Positions 45,510-54,916 of a DNA stretch of 64,000 nt are shown one piece after another. The stretch's first letter is position 1, and each line of letters opens with the position of its first letter. The translations under genes were made by a program, and so were the position numbers. Source of the stretch: Planctomycetota bacterium (GTDB lineage Bacteria > Planctomycetota > UBA8742 > UBA2392). Location of the stretch: the NCBI GenBank assembly GCA_003576915.1, contig QEVF01000002.1, forward strand, positions 1-64,000, given 5' to 3'. Under the pieces are notes generated by a model. The model had not been told where the DNA came from. It saw only the letters and a program-made list of their open reading frames with translations, and made no database searches.

Positions 45510-46859
45510 ATGAGCGAGCTGCCCCAGGTGGCTTCATTGCCCAAGACGCTCAAGGCGGCGAGTGCGGCTTGGGTCCTCTATGACGTGGCAAACACCGTCT
45601 ACGCAGCGGTGTTGACGTACTTGTTCTTTCCATACGTCGGCGACCTGTTCGGCTTCCGCACGCTGCAAGGCGTCGTGAACAGCGCCTCCATGATTGCGGC
45701 GGGCCTCTGCGTGCCGGTGTTTGCATCTCTGGCAGATCACACGGGGCGCGCTCGCACGTACCTCGTGGTCACCACACTGGCCTGTATCGGGGGTCTTGCG
45801 CTGTTTGGCGCGAGTTCCACGCCGTTCCTGGTCATGGCCGCGTTCTTTGTGGCCAACGTCGGCTACAATGCTGCGCTTGTGTTTTACAACTCGCTGCTGG
45901 CAAGTGTGGCCCATGACCGACATCAGGGCCTGGTATCGGGGCTGGGCGTTGGCTTTGGCTACATCGGCACGATCATCATTGTCGTGCTGCTGGACCTGCC
46001 CCAGCAAGTCGGGTATCTGGCAACTTTCGCCATCTCGGCCGCGATTTTCCTGGGACTCGCCCTGCCCTGCTTTCTCCTTGTACGCGAACGTCGTGTCCTG
46101 GCGCGCAAGTCCTTCACGTTTGATCTCGTCCGCCTGCAGTTTTCATCCTTGGCAAACACACTGCGCGGACTGCCACGCGATCGCGCCGTCATGTGGTTCC
46201 TGATCGGCAACTTTTTCTGCGTGGACGTGCTCAATACGGCCATCGCTTTTTTCGGCGACTTCACACGCAGCACCTTTTTCGTGAACGTCGGCAGCGCCGC
46301 GTCGCCAGTCTGGCAACCGGTGGGGGATCTGGCACTGATGGGGGCTGTCATTGAAACGCCCGGCCAGTTGCTAAAGGTAGCCGGACTGACGCTCAATGTC
46401 CTTGCGCTGTTGTTTGGAGTGCTGCTGGGTTTCATGACGGATCGCTTCGGGGCGTTGCGAATCATGCGACTGTCTGCGCTTTTCCTTGTGGTGGGTCTCC
46501 TGGGATCGGCCTTTTTCGGGGGCGTGAGCGTAACCGGCTACGTGCTCAGCATCTGCGGTTTTGGCGCCTTGGGCCTTGCAGGGATCTGGACCGCGGGTCG
46601 CAAGCTGCTCATAGAGTTGTCGCCCAGAGAGAAACTGGGAGAGTACTTCGGCCTCTACGGCATCACGACCAAGCTCAGTGTGCTTGGCAGCGCCGTCTTT
46701 GCGGTGCTTTATGACGTGACGTCGGAGCTCAGCGGCGATTCGCTGGTTGGCTGGAAGGTGGCGCTGGCAGCACAGTCCCTTCCCCTGACATTGGGATTGC
46801 TTTTCCTTTGGCGCGTGCGTCTGGCCCGGAACAGAACTGACGAGTTATCGACACCTTGA
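45510..46859 (+). CDS. MFS transporter, UMF1 (Atg22-like) family
   Basis: The 449-residue protein has about 12 TM segments. It begins AAWVLYDVANTVYAAVLTYLFFP, matching the UMF1 signature W-x-L-Y-D-x-A-N-x-x-Y. ASLADHTGRARTYLVV resembles the MFS loop 2-3 motif, and GFMTDRFGALRIMRLSAL is the second-half equivalent. Family members include vacuolar Atg22 amino-acid effluxers and uncharacterised bacterial transporters. The substrate is unknown. A half transketolase follows 84 nt downstream. Confidence 0.85.
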   Translation: MSELPQVASLPKTLKAASAAWVLYDVANTVYAAVLTYLFFPYVGDLFGFRTLQGVVNSASMIAAGLCVPVFASLADHTGRARTYLVVTTLACIGGLALFGASSTPFLVMAAFFVANVGYNAALVFYNSLLASVAHDRHQGLVSGLGVGFGYIGTIIIVVLLDLPQQVGYLATFAISAAIFLGLALPCFLLVRERRVLARKSFTFDLVRLQFSSLANTLRGLPRDRAVMWFLIGNFFCVDVLNTAIAFFGDFTRSTFFVNVGSAASPVWQPVGDLALMGAVIETPGQLLKVAGLTLNVLALLFGVLLGFMTDRFGALRIMRLSALFLVVGLLGSAFFGGVSVTGYVLSICGFGALGLAGIWTAGRKLLIELSPREKLGEYFGLYGITTKLSVLGSAVFAVLYDVTSELSGDSLVGWKVALAAQSLPLTLGLLFLWRVRLARNRTDELSTP

Positions 46860-46943
46860 AGAATGGTCGCGAAGGGGGCATCTTGCGCCCTTCCAGCACG
46901 AAACCGCCGGGGAGACGAACCTCCTCGCAGCAATGGACCCACC

Positions 46944-47864
46944 ATGAAAGCGACACGCGACGCCTTTGGACAAGCCCTGCTCGAACTCGGACGCGAGAAT
47001 GCCAGCGTCGTTGCTCTCACAGCCGACCTGGGCGAGAGCGTGAAGACCGGCGCCTTTGCAAAGGAGTTTCCTGCGCGCTTTTTTCAAATGGGAATCGCTG
47101 AGGCCAACATGGTTGACGTTGCGGCGGGCATGGCCACGGTCGGCAAGATTCCCTTTGCCACGACCTTTGCCATCTTCGGCACCGGCCGCGCCTGGGAGAG
47201 TGTCCGCAATACCGTGGGTTACCCCAGACTCAATGTAAAGATTGCCTGCACCCACAGCGGCCTGGGCGTGGGAGAGGACGGAGCCTCACATCAGGCTCTC
47301 GAAGACGTGGCGGTCATGCGCGTCATTCCGGGCATGACCGTGGTGGTGCCCGCGGACTATCCGAGCGCCTTCAAGGCCACCAAGGCCGTGGCGGCCCACG
47401 TGGGTCCCTGCTACCTGCGACTCGGGCGCCCGGCCGTCAAGGTGGTGTATGAAAAGGAATTCGATTTCACCATCGGCAAGGCAAACCTGCTTCGCGATGG
47501 CGCCGACATTGCTCTTGTCGCCAATGGCCCTTGTCTGGCCTTTGCCCTGGAGGCCGCCGACGAACTTGCCAGGCAAGGAGTGAAGGCTGCTGTCGCCGAC
47601 TTTCATACCGTCAAACCCCTGGACGTAGAAACCCTGGTCAAGCTTGCCGAGCGTTGCGGGAAGATCGTCACCTGCGAGGAACACAACGTGCTGGGAGGCC
47701 TTGGCTCGGCTTGTGCCGAAGCACTGGCCAAGAAGCGCCCGACGCCCATGCGCATGGTGGGAACCCAGGACACCTTCGGGGAGAGCGGCAGGTACCAGGA
47801 TCTCTGGAAGAAGTACGGGATTGACGCCGCCGGGATTCTCAAAGCAGCGCGCGAGCTGCTTTAG
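46944..47864 (+). CDS. Transketolase, C-terminal half (split type)
   Basis: The 306-residue protein corresponds to the pyrimidine-binding and C-terminal domains of transketolase: VVALTADLGESVKTGAFAKEFPARFFQMGIAEANMVDVAAGMA carries the catalytic-site Glu of the TPP-activating pair. HSGLGVGEDGASHQALEDVAVMRVIPGMTVVVPAD and EEHNVLGGLGSACAE complete the family pattern. In split transketolases an N-terminal TPP-binding half is normally adjacent, but none is encoded here; the upstream gene is an MFS transporter. The partner half must lie elsewhere. ATG 46944 follows a GGAGACG about 33 nt upstream, so ribosome binding is weakly supported. Confidence 0.85.
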   Translation: MKATRDAFGQALLELGRENASVVALTADLGESVKTGAFAKEFPARFFQMGIAEANMVDVAAGMATVGKIPFATTFAIFGTGRAWESVRNTVGYPRLNVKIACTHSGLGVGEDGASHQALEDVAVMRVIPGMTVVVPADYPSAFKATKAVAAHVGPCYLRLGRPAVKVVYEKEFDFTIGKANLLRDGADIALVANGPCLAFALEAADELARQGVKAAVADFHTVKPLDVETLVKLAERCGKIVTCEEHNVLGGLGSACAEALAKKRPTPMRMVGTQDTFGESGRYQDLWKKYGIDAAGILKAARELL

Positions 47865-47881
47865 CGGTGTTCAGGGACGAT

Positions 47882-48730
47882 TCAACCTGTGATGCCTAGC
47901 TGGCTCATGATGTCCCGGGCCTGCTGCGAACCCAGGGCGACAGCTTTCTTCAGGTATTGAGTTACTTTGCCGCGGTCAAGAGGCACGCCTTCACCGCGAT
48001 GGTACATTCTGGCCAGCTCCAACCAGCTGTTGGCGTCGCCCTTGGCCCCGGTTTCGTGAAGTATTCTCAACGCGCGTTCGACGTCACGGGGGCCGCCCAG
48101 GCCCGCACGCAGCATGCGCGCCAGGTTGGTGGCGCCCAAATGCAGTCCGGCTGCATAAGCGCTTTCATACAGTTGCCGCGCCTGCGCGAGTTGCGTGGGA
48201 ACTCCCTGCCCTGCCTCGTACAGCGCAGCCAGATTGTTGCCGGCCATAGGCACGCCTCGCTGCGCGCCGTCTCGGTAGTAACGCGCGGCCAGGGCAGGAT
48301 CGTGCGCAACACCGATGGCCATGTCGTGAATCACCCCGATGGCCGTCGACGCATGTCCATCCCCGGCGTTGGCGGCTTCCTGGAGCCAGCGCAAGGCCAA
48401 CCGGGTATTGGAGGGACCTCCGATGCCGCAGAAATGGCTGATACCCAACAGGAGTTGAGCGTCGCGGTCGCCCTTGCGTGCGGCTTCCTGGCACAGCACC
48501 GGCAAGTCGTGGGGAGCTTCAGAAGTCGACCAGCTCATGAGGGCGCCAGTGCTGTCGACGACCTGGCGCAGCCGGGCGGCGATCTCCGTCAGGCGATTGG
48601 GTGCCGTCTGCGAACTCTTGGGGTCGGCTTTCGTGTTTCCCTTGCTCCGCGGCTTGTAGCCGCAACCGGGGCAGGACTCCAGCTCGTCGGAGTAGGGGGC
48701 GCCGCAGTTGCGACAGGTGGTCATGGCCAT
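47882..48730 (-). CDS. Zinc-ribbon protein with Sel1 repeats
   Basis: The 282-residue protein starts with a CRNCG...CPGCG zinc ribbon (Cys6, Cys9, Cys20, Cys23), followed by a linker. Five or six Sel1-type TPR repeats follow, with AALRWLQEAANAGDGHASTAIGVI, AARYYRDGAQRGVPMAGNNLAALYEAGQG and WLELARMYHRGEGVPLDRGKV. Such proteins act as scaffolds or signalling adaptors, and the N-terminal ribbon suggests protein or nucleic-acid interaction in the cytoplasm. It is the last gene of the metHF-plsY-gpsA group, 14 nt after gpsA. Confidence 0.85.
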   Translation of the reverse strand: MAMTTCRNCGAPYSDELESCPGCGYKPRSKGNTKADPKSSQTAPNRLTEIAARLRQVVDSTGALMSWSTSEAPHDLPVLCQEAARKGDRDAQLLLGISHFCGIGGPSNTRLALRWLQEAANAGDGHASTAIGVIHDMAIGVAHDPALAARYYRDGAQRGVPMAGNNLAALYEAGQGVPTQLAQARQLYESAYAAGLHLGATNLARMLRAGLGGPRDVERALRILHETGAKGDANSWLELARMYHRGEGVPLDRGKVTQYLKKAVALGSQQARDIMSQLGITG

Positions 48731-48744
48731 GGCAGTCCCCTTGC

Positions 48745-49731
48745 TTACTCGGCCTTCAGGTCGCGAGTCATCAGTTCCAGGACGGCGGACTTCGGGTCCA
48801 CCGCGTCATAGAGCACGCGGCACACCTGAGACACGATGGGCATCTCCACTCCCGCGCGCTCAGCCAGCTCCTTGAGGGCCCTGGCAGTGTTGTAACCTTC
48901 GACTTCCATTTCCTGGCCCGCGAGGATGTCCTCTGGACGGCGCCCACCACCAAGTTTGATGCCAAACGCCCGATTGCGCCCGAAGGGAGAAGCACAGGTC
49001 GTGTAGAGGTCCCCCACGCCGCTGAGCCCATAGAAAGTGCGCTCCTGGGCTCCCAGCGCCATGCCAAGCCGTGCAATTTCCGCCAGGCCGCGCGCAATCA
49101 ATGCGGCCTTGGCGTTGTCGCCGAACCTGAGACCCTCAAGAATGCCGGCCGCGATGGCCACGACATTCTTTGCCGCTCCACCCAACTCGACCCCAAGCAG
49201 ATCCGGTGTGAAGTAGGCCCGGAACGACGGCGTGCTCACAAGATGCTGCAGCGCCTTTGCCTTGGCTGCATCACCGGCCACGACGACGCTGGCAGGCAAC
49301 AGCCGCGCCACTTCCTCAGCGTGGCTGGGCCCCGAGAGCGTCAACACATGCCGCGATCCCACCACCTGTTGGAGCAACGCCGTGGGAAAGACCAGGGAGT
49401 TCTGCTCGATGCCCTTGGTGAGGCTGACCAACGGCAACTCCGGCGGTATGTACGGCGCAAGTGCCAGGAACGTCGCGCGCGCAAAGCGTGTGGGCACGGC
49501 GCAAAAGCACCAGTCAACGGCCTCGAAGTCCGGACGCTGGGCCGTGGGGATGAGGCGCTCTGGCAGTTGGATACCCTCGAGAAATGTCGAATTTTCGCGG
49601 GTACGCTGCATTTCCTCAGCATGCTCGGGCCTGCGGGCCAGAAGGGTGACTGAGGCGCCTTTGCGCGCCAGGAGTACGCCCAGGGCCGTACCCCAGCTTC
49701 CCGCCCCGACGATCACAATGCGTGCACTCAC
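48745..49731 (-). CDS. gpsA: Glycerol-3-phosphate dehydrogenase [NAD(P)+]
   Basis: GpsA reduces dihydroxyacetone phosphate to sn-glycerol-3-phosphate for phospholipid synthesis. The 328-residue protein begins ARIVIVGAGSWGTALGVLLARKG with the GAGSWGTAL nucleotide-binding loop. KGIEQNSLVFPTALLQQVVG and GVELGGAAKNVVAIAAGILEGLRFGDNAKAALIARGLAEI carry the catalytic Lys region, and GLSGVGDLYTTCASPFGRNRAFG is the C-terminal signature. The ATG overlaps the plsY stop by 4 nt, matching the functional link between the two. Confidence 0.96.
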   Translation of the reverse strand: MSARIVIVGAGSWGTALGVLLARKGASVTLLARRPEHAEEMQRTRENSTFLEGIQLPERLIPTAQRPDFEAVDWCFCAVPTRFARATFLALAPYIPPELPLVSLTKGIEQNSLVFPTALLQQVVGSRHVLTLSGPSHAEEVARLLPASVVVAGDAAKAKALQHLVSTPSFRAYFTPDLLGVELGGAAKNVVAIAAGILEGLRFGDNAKAALIARGLAEIARLGMALGAQERTFYGLSGVGDLYTTCASPFGRNRAFGIKLGGGRRPEDILAGQEMEVEGYNTARALKELAERAGVEMPIVSQVCRVLYDAVDPKSAVLELMTRDLKAE

Positions 49732-50411
49732 GGCTTGGCCTCGTTGACGGGGTGATTATCGGCGGGAGCTGCCCTCTTTCCAAGTCGGGGTTCAGTTCCG
49801 GCAAGTATGCGCTTCAGATTCTCCCGGTGCTTCACTACCACGGCCACGGCCATCAGGGCCAAGAGAGCCAGACGGGTCTGGTAGAACGTATCGCTCACGG
49901 ACGGCCCCAGCCAAAGCCCGTAAGCCGCCGGCAGCGCGAGCGCGGCTGTAATGCTCCCGGCCGATACCATGCGCACCAGGCCAAGCACCAACAGGAAGAG
50001 TGCAAGAGCCGTCAGGGCCGGCCACGGGACGGCAGTGCCGGGGGGCGTGGCCAGCACGAGGACGACACCCAGGCCGGTGGCCACGCCCTTGCCGCCTCGG
50101 AAGCGCAGGTAAAGGGGGAAAAAGTGTCCGATAATGGCGCCGAGCCCGCAGAACAGGGCCACGTCCGTTCCGATCTGTGGTGCCAGCGCCAGCCCGGCCA
50201 GCGCGCAGCTTGCGCCCTTGCCGGCGTCGAGAATCAAAACGATCCAGAACCAGGGCCGGCCCAGCACGCGGCCGGCATTGGTTGCGCCGATGTTCCGGCT
50301 GCCGTGCAGCCGGATGTCCACGCCGCGAACGAGGCCGGCCAGAAGGCCGAAGGGCACGCTCCCCACGAGGTAGGCTGCAAGGAAGGCCACGGCAGTCCAC
50401 ATCCAGCTCAT
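49728..50411 (-). CDS. plsY: Glycerol-3-phosphate acyltransferase PlsY
   Basis: PlsY acylates glycerol-3-phosphate from acyl-phosphate at the membrane. The 227-residue protein has five hydrophobic segments and the family motifs SVPFGLLAGLVRGVDIRLHGSRNIGATNAGRVLGR, and FRGGKGVATGLGVVL. It overlaps metHF at its start and gpsA at its end by 4 nt each, placing substrate-making GpsA and substrate-using PlsY in one transcript. The length is normal for the family, with a slightly longer C-terminus. Confidence 0.95.
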   Translation of the reverse strand: MSWMWTAVAFLAAYLVGSVPFGLLAGLVRGVDIRLHGSRNIGATNAGRVLGRPWFWIVLILDAGKGASCALAGLALAPQIGTDVALFCGLGAIIGHFFPLYLRFRGGKGVATGLGVVLVLATPPGTAVPWPALTALALFLLVLGLVRMVSAGSITAALALPAAYGLWLGPSVSDTFYQTRLALLALMAVAVVVKHRENLKRILAGTEPRLGKRAAPADNHPVNEAKP

Positions 50412-52255
50412 GCGCGCGCCTTGACACGTAAAGACCGGGCGAAAGTTGTAAGCTCCGCGATCATCTCGTATCGATCCATGGGCGTGATCAGGTAGAAGCC
50501 GGCAACGCTGTCTGCGACCTGCTCCATCAGTTCACGCGCGATGGCCAGACCCTCGGCGCGTCCCTTCTTTCCGCTCTTGCCGGCCATGCGTCCACGGATG
50601 GCCTCAGGGATCTGGATACCCGGGACCTCATTGTGCAGGAACTCCGCGTTGCGTTCGCTGACCAGCGGCATGATTCCCAATGCTACCGGCATGTTGAGGG
50701 GTGCAATGGCGGCGGCTACGGCGCGGGCACTCTCAACGCTGAACACCGGCTGAGTCATCACAAAGCCCGCACCGGCCTGCTGCTTGCGCATCAGCCGCTT
50801 GGACTCGTTTTCCAGACTGCGAGTGGCGCTGTTGAAGGCCGCGCCGATGTAGAAATTCGTGCGCAGTTCTCCGTCGCTTTCCGCCGTGAACTCTCCCCGG
50901 TTGATGCGCGATATCAGCTCAATCAGTTTGGTACTGCTCATGTCAAATACGCCGGAACTACCCTGGTGTGCCTGGGTGGCGATGGGGTCTCCGGTCACGG
51001 CCAGGACGTTGCTGACGCCCAGCGCGTAGGCCGCAAGCAGGTGGGACTGGGTACCCAGCAGTGAGCGATCCCTGCAAGCGACATGGAGAACGATACGAGC
51101 CTTGAACTCGGCCATGAAGAGCTGGGCCAGTGCGAGGTTTCCCATGCGCATGACGCTCAGCGCATTGTCCGCGATGGTGATGGCATCAATACCGGCCTCC
51201 ATCAACAAGCGGGCGCCGGCCATTTGCTCCGTGGCGTCTATGCCGCGCGGCGGGTCGACCTCGGCGATCACGACTCCCCCGCGGGCAAAATCCGCCGCCA
51301 GCGTCTTTTGCACTCGCGGGCCGGGCGGCACGGCGGCCTGGCGTCTCCCGCTCGAAGAACTGACGGCCTTGTGCCGCACCGACGGGCGACGGCCGGCCAG
51401 AAGGCCCTTGAGCTTTCGGATCTCCTCGGGGCCTGTCCCGCAGCATCCCCCGATCAGGTTGGCGCCAAGGTCCGCCAGGCGCCGCGCGCTCTTTGCGAAG
51501 TAGTCCGCTCCCTCGATGTAAACCGGTCGTCCGGTCTCATCAAAGTCAGCAAGCCCGCGATTGGGAAACACGCTGAGGGGTTTGTCCGTGTGGTCGGCCA
51601 TGCGCCTGACCACTTCGATGGCCGCGCTCTCACCTCCGCCGCAGTTGGCGCCCAGCATGGAGACTCTCAACTCCTTCAGCCCTTCGATCATGCTCTCAGG
51701 AGAGACTCCGCTGGTGGTTGTGCCTGCTATGGAGAATGCCATCTGCGCGACCACCGGCGTGTCGGGTGCGGCCTGGTTGGCGGCGATGATGGCCAGTTGC
51801 AGGTCTTCAAGATCGCTGAAGGTCTCAAATAGAACGGCGTCGATTCCGCCCTCCACGAGACCCTGCACCTGCTCGGCGTAGGCGGCCTGACGCTGGTCGG
51901 GGGTGAGTTTCAGGCCCGCACGACCCAGAGGCGCGATGCTGCCGAGCACGTAGGCCTTCTGTGCTGCGGCCTCCCGGGCAATCCGCGCGCCTGCGCGCCA
52001 GACCTCTCTGGCTTTGTCGCCCGCGCCCGCCGCTTCGAGAACCGGCCGCGAAGCCCCGAAGGTGTTGGTTTCAAGCACTTCCGAGCCCGCCCGCAGATAC
52101 TCTTCGTGAATGGCCTTGACAAAGCCTGGCTTGGCGAGATTCAGGAGAGGAGAGACCAGGCCGGGGCTGGACAGGCCGCGGCGTGAGAAAAGGGTGCCGT
52201 AAGCACCATCTCCAATCAGCACGCGCTTCTTGAGGGCATCGAGGAAAGGCTCCAT
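50408..52255 (-). CDS. Bifunctional homocysteine S-methyltransferase / methylenetetrahydrofolate reductase
   Basis: The 615-residue protein fuses two enzymes. Residues 1-290 form a BHMT/MetH-type homocysteine methyltransferase domain, with GDGAYGTLFSRRG at the N-terminus and zinc ligands in MLGANCGGG and GGCCGTGPEE. Residues 325-610 form a MetF-like flavoprotein TIM barrel (VVIAEVDPPRGID, ITIADNALSVMRMGN, VLAVTGDPI, NFYIGAAFN, FVMTQPVFS). This domain order and length match Bacillus YitJ. The fusion supplies methyl-THF reduction and methyl transfer to homocysteine. Only about 50 nt separate it from the upstream gene, too little for a SAM riboswitch. It begins a four-gene unit. Confidence 0.9.
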   Translation of the reverse strand: MEPFLDALKKRVLIGDGAYGTLFSRRGLSSPGLVSPLLNLAKPGFVKAIHEEYLRAGSEVLETNTFGASRPVLEAAGAGDKAREVWRAGARIAREAAAQKAYVLGSIAPLGRAGLKLTPDQRQAAYAEQVQGLVEGGIDAVLFETFSDLEDLQLAIIAANQAAPDTPVVAQMAFSIAGTTTSGVSPESMIEGLKELRVSMLGANCGGGESAAIEVVRRMADHTDKPLSVFPNRGLADFDETGRPVYIEGADYFAKSARRLADLGANLIGGCCGTGPEEIRKLKGLLAGRRPSVRHKAVSSSSGRRQAAVPPGPRVQKTLAADFARGGVVIAEVDPPRGIDATEQMAGARLLMEAGIDAITIADNALSVMRMGNLALAQLFMAEFKARIVLHVACRDRSLLGTQSHLLAAYALGVSNVLAVTGDPIATQAHQGSSGVFDMSSTKLIELISRINRGEFTAESDGELRTNFYIGAAFNSATRSLENESKRLMRKQQAGAGFVMTQPVFSVESARAVAAAIAPLNMPVALGIMPLVSERNAEFLHNEVPGIQIPEAIRGRMAGKSGKKGRAEGLAIARELMEQVADSVAGFYLITPMDRYEMIAELTTFARSLRVKARA

Positions 52256-52306
52256 GGGGCGTGTTATAGCAGGCCATCCGTGACGGCGGCTACCGTGAGG
52301 CGACGA

Positions 52307-53812
52307 CTACCTGATTACCTTGAAAGCGGGCGCGGCCTTGCTTCGGGCGTCAAGCAGCAGGGCCAGTGGGGGAAGCACGTGGCCGACAGCATCGTAACCC
52401 AATCCAAGCACGACGGCGTACAGACCCTCGCACGGCAGCGAGAACCTCCATTGGCCGGTTGCCGGCTCATACTCGCGCTGGTTTCTGTACCAGACCAGCA
52501 ACTCGAGCGGATCAATCCGGCCGATCACATCGCTGTCTTCGCCTCGCAGCGCCGGGAGACCGAGCGATTCTTCCAATCGACTAAAATGCCAACCTGACTC
52601 GGCTGCCCGCTCAAGGTCAAAGGACGGAAACACGCACGCGAAGCGTCGGCCTAACGCGGGCAGGCCGATTTCGACTTCTTCGTCTGACAACGGAATCAGG
52701 TCCAGGGCGAGCGGAACCGAAAAGTTGTTCCATGCGGATATTACCAGTGCTTGTTCGGCGGGCGAAAGTTCCGCCGAAGCGCTGGTGATAACCTCGCGGC
52801 TTCTGAAAACGATCTTCATTTCTCTGCCGGCGGCCATCGCCAACTCGGTCGGCGAAACAATAGCCGGAACGAAGCCGGGGACGTGGAGCAGCAAGCCGCT
52901 CTCTTGAACTCGACCGGCAACCCGGCAACTCCCCAGATCGACGATGCCGTTGTGGTCCGACAGGGCAAGCAATGAGTGATCAACCGGCTCGCCGTCCGCG
53001 ACTAGTCTGTGCTGTGCGGCTACGCCTGAAAGCGGCACGCCGCTGTCGGCGAGGCACTTGATTATCGGAAGAGTAGCGGTTGCACTGTGTTCGCTGGCGT
53101 CTACGGCGGCGAACAGGCGGCGAGTGGCGCCGGTACACATGGAAGTGCGGCCCGCCATGTGTGCGCGAGTCAGCATCGCCAGCCAGTGATCGCCGGCGGT
53201 ACTGAAGCGAACGAACACCGGCGGCTGAAATGAATCGGGCAGTTCGAAGGATGCACGCCAGGCGCCCTTTTCCTGCCCGCAAGACGCACGCATGAGGAGC
53301 ATGTCCGCAGGCAGAAACACCTCAGCAGTGACTGAAGCAGTGGAAACAGCTAAGCCCGTAATCTGAACCGAGAGGATGGACTTTCGCCAATCGATATCGG
53401 CCAGCCGACCGCTTGCATCGTGGACGGCGACTGGCCGAATCGGTGACTCGTCACTCCCATGCGTGCTCCATGGCATCGCATAGCCGATGGGCTGATCCTG
53501 TGACGGTGAACTGTTACTACCACTTTTCGAAGTGGCAGGCCCCGCATGTGGCTCGCTTGACCCGCCGTGATCGCCTAATCCTGATTGCGACTCAGATGTA
53601 TCCTTTGTGCCGGGGTCGCTTTCCCCGCTTCCGTCAAAAGCGCCGACTTCTCGGCGGGGCCACCCTGACGAATCAGGACGAGGAAATGCATGGACGGACG
53701 GATCGCGAGCGTCGCCGAGTATTCCTTGGTTCCAAAGAATTACACTGATCGCCGCGCACAAGAGCGCCAGCGCCAGCACACCAGCCGTAGTAGAGGCTTT
53801 TCGACTACTCAT
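52307..53812 (-). CDS. Hypothetical membrane-anchored protein
   Basis: The 501-residue product begins with a hydrophobic anchor (about residues 9-27, TAGVLALALLCAAISVILW). A Ser/Gly/Asp-rich disordered linker follows (about 40-130), then a beta-rich region of about 370 residues. That region has no known catalytic motif; examples are ILSVQITGLAVSTASVTAEVFL and a closing EYEPATGQWRFSLPCEGLY. Composition is visibly less GC-rich than the flanking genes, as in its neighbour. I do not recognise a family. It may be surface-exposed, and the pair with the RTX-like gene looks accessory. Confidence 0.6.
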   Translation of the reverse strand: MSSRKASTTAGVLALALLCAAISVILWNQGILGDARDPSVHAFPRPDSSGWPRREVGAFDGSGESDPGTKDTSESQSGLGDHGGSSEPHAGPATSKSGSNSSPSQDQPIGYAMPWSTHGSDESPIRPVAVHDASGRLADIDWRKSILSVQITGLAVSTASVTAEVFLPADMLLMRASCGQEKGAWRASFELPDSFQPPVFVRFSTAGDHWLAMLTRAHMAGRTSMCTGATRRLFAAVDASEHSATATLPIIKCLADSGVPLSGVAAQHRLVADGEPVDHSLLALSDHNGIVDLGSCRVAGRVQESGLLLHVPGFVPAIVSPTELAMAAGREMKIVFRSREVITSASAELSPAEQALVISAWNNFSVPLALDLIPLSDEEVEIGLPALGRRFACVFPSFDLERAAESGWHFSRLEESLGLPALRGEDSDVIGRIDPLELLVWYRNQREYEPATGQWRFSLPCEGLYAVVLGLGYDAVGHVLPPLALLLDARSKAAPAFKVIR

Positions 53813-53830
53813 GTCTTTGTGCCCGACAAC

Positions 53831-54916
53831 TTACCATCCCACGACCACCTGAAGTGCCACGATGATGTCCGGAGTTGGTGGTAACACGATTGTCGATTCC
53901 GGCGGACTCAGCGCATCGGTTTGGGGTACAACGGCATCGATGTCATCAAATTCAAAAGTGTCATTTCCTGCCTCGCCGAAGTTGAAATCCGGGTTTTGCT
54001 GCTGATTGTCGTTGCAGAAGAGCCTGTCGTCCCCGTCACCGCCGCGCAAGGTGTCGACGTATTGGCTGCTGAAGTCGTAGAGTTTGTCCGCCATGTCTTT
54101 GCCGTCAATGATGTCGGAGCCATCGTCGCCGACAAGAAAGTCCTCCCCATTGCCGCCTAAAATGTCATCGCTGCCTTCACCGCCAGAGATACCGTCGTTT
54201 CCTTCTCCTCCGCGCAAGGATATATCACTTCCGTTCTCACCATAGATTTGATCGTTGCCAGGGCCTCCGTTCAGGATTTGGTCGTTCCCACCACCCAGCC
54301 ACATTCTATAGCCTTTTGATGCATGGCCGCCCAGAACGTCAATCGTGTCAGCGTCGCCGTTCACAGCATCGCCTACTCTATCTCGATACACAAATCCCCA
54401 CGCACTCTTCAGTTGAATGTAATCCGCTCCCAATCCGCCGATGATGGTCATAGTTCCGTTGGAAAAGGTTGCGAGTGCGACATCGCCAACACAAATCTCG
54501 TCGCTGAGCGGCCCTCCATCCACGTGGTCGGGGCCTTTACCGGTGTCAATGCGATCTGCGCCTTGGATTGTGGGATCGCTTGGATCATCACCCCAAATCC
54601 GATCTCGCCTGGAATCGTCACTACATCCCCAGATGTGGTCGTCGCCAGCACCGCCCACGACATAATGCAGGTCTCGGTTCGATGGACCGGCGTCATTGCA
54701 GACAATGTTGTCATTGCCCTCTTCGCCGAACATTCGTTCGTTGCCCGGGCCCCCGAGAATGGTGTCGTCTTCACTTCCTCCAACCAGACCCGACTTTGTT
54801 GTTACAATTCCCGTTGGCGGGGTCGCGCGGAAACGCCCTATTGTCGTCGTCGCCATTGCCGTAAATGAAATCCGCACCCGGTCCGCCGAATAGCGCGTCA
54901 TTGCCCGCGTTCCCAA
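53831..54916 (-). pseudogene. RTX-like repeat protein, C-terminal part (out of frame with its N-terminus)
   Basis: The frame encodes 361 residues, but the first 40 or so are unlikely to be native. From LVGGSEDDTILGGPGNERMF onward it contains repeated GGxGxDxUx-like calcium-binding nonapeptides: EGNDNIV, GGNDQILNGGPGNDQIYG, GGEGSDDILGGNGEDF and GGDGDDRLF. It continues the N-terminal part encoded just upstream (54771-55388) in another frame. The join lies near 54790-54800. The whole protein resembles secreted RTX/hemolysin-type calcium-binding repeat proteins. It is counted as broken unless sequencing error or frameshifting explains it. Confidence 0.7.

Noticed and set aside
52256..52306. SAM riboswitch upstream of the metH/metF fusion
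   Set aside because: The gap to the preceding same-strand gene is only about 50 nt, too short for a SAM riboswitch, and no such structure is visible.
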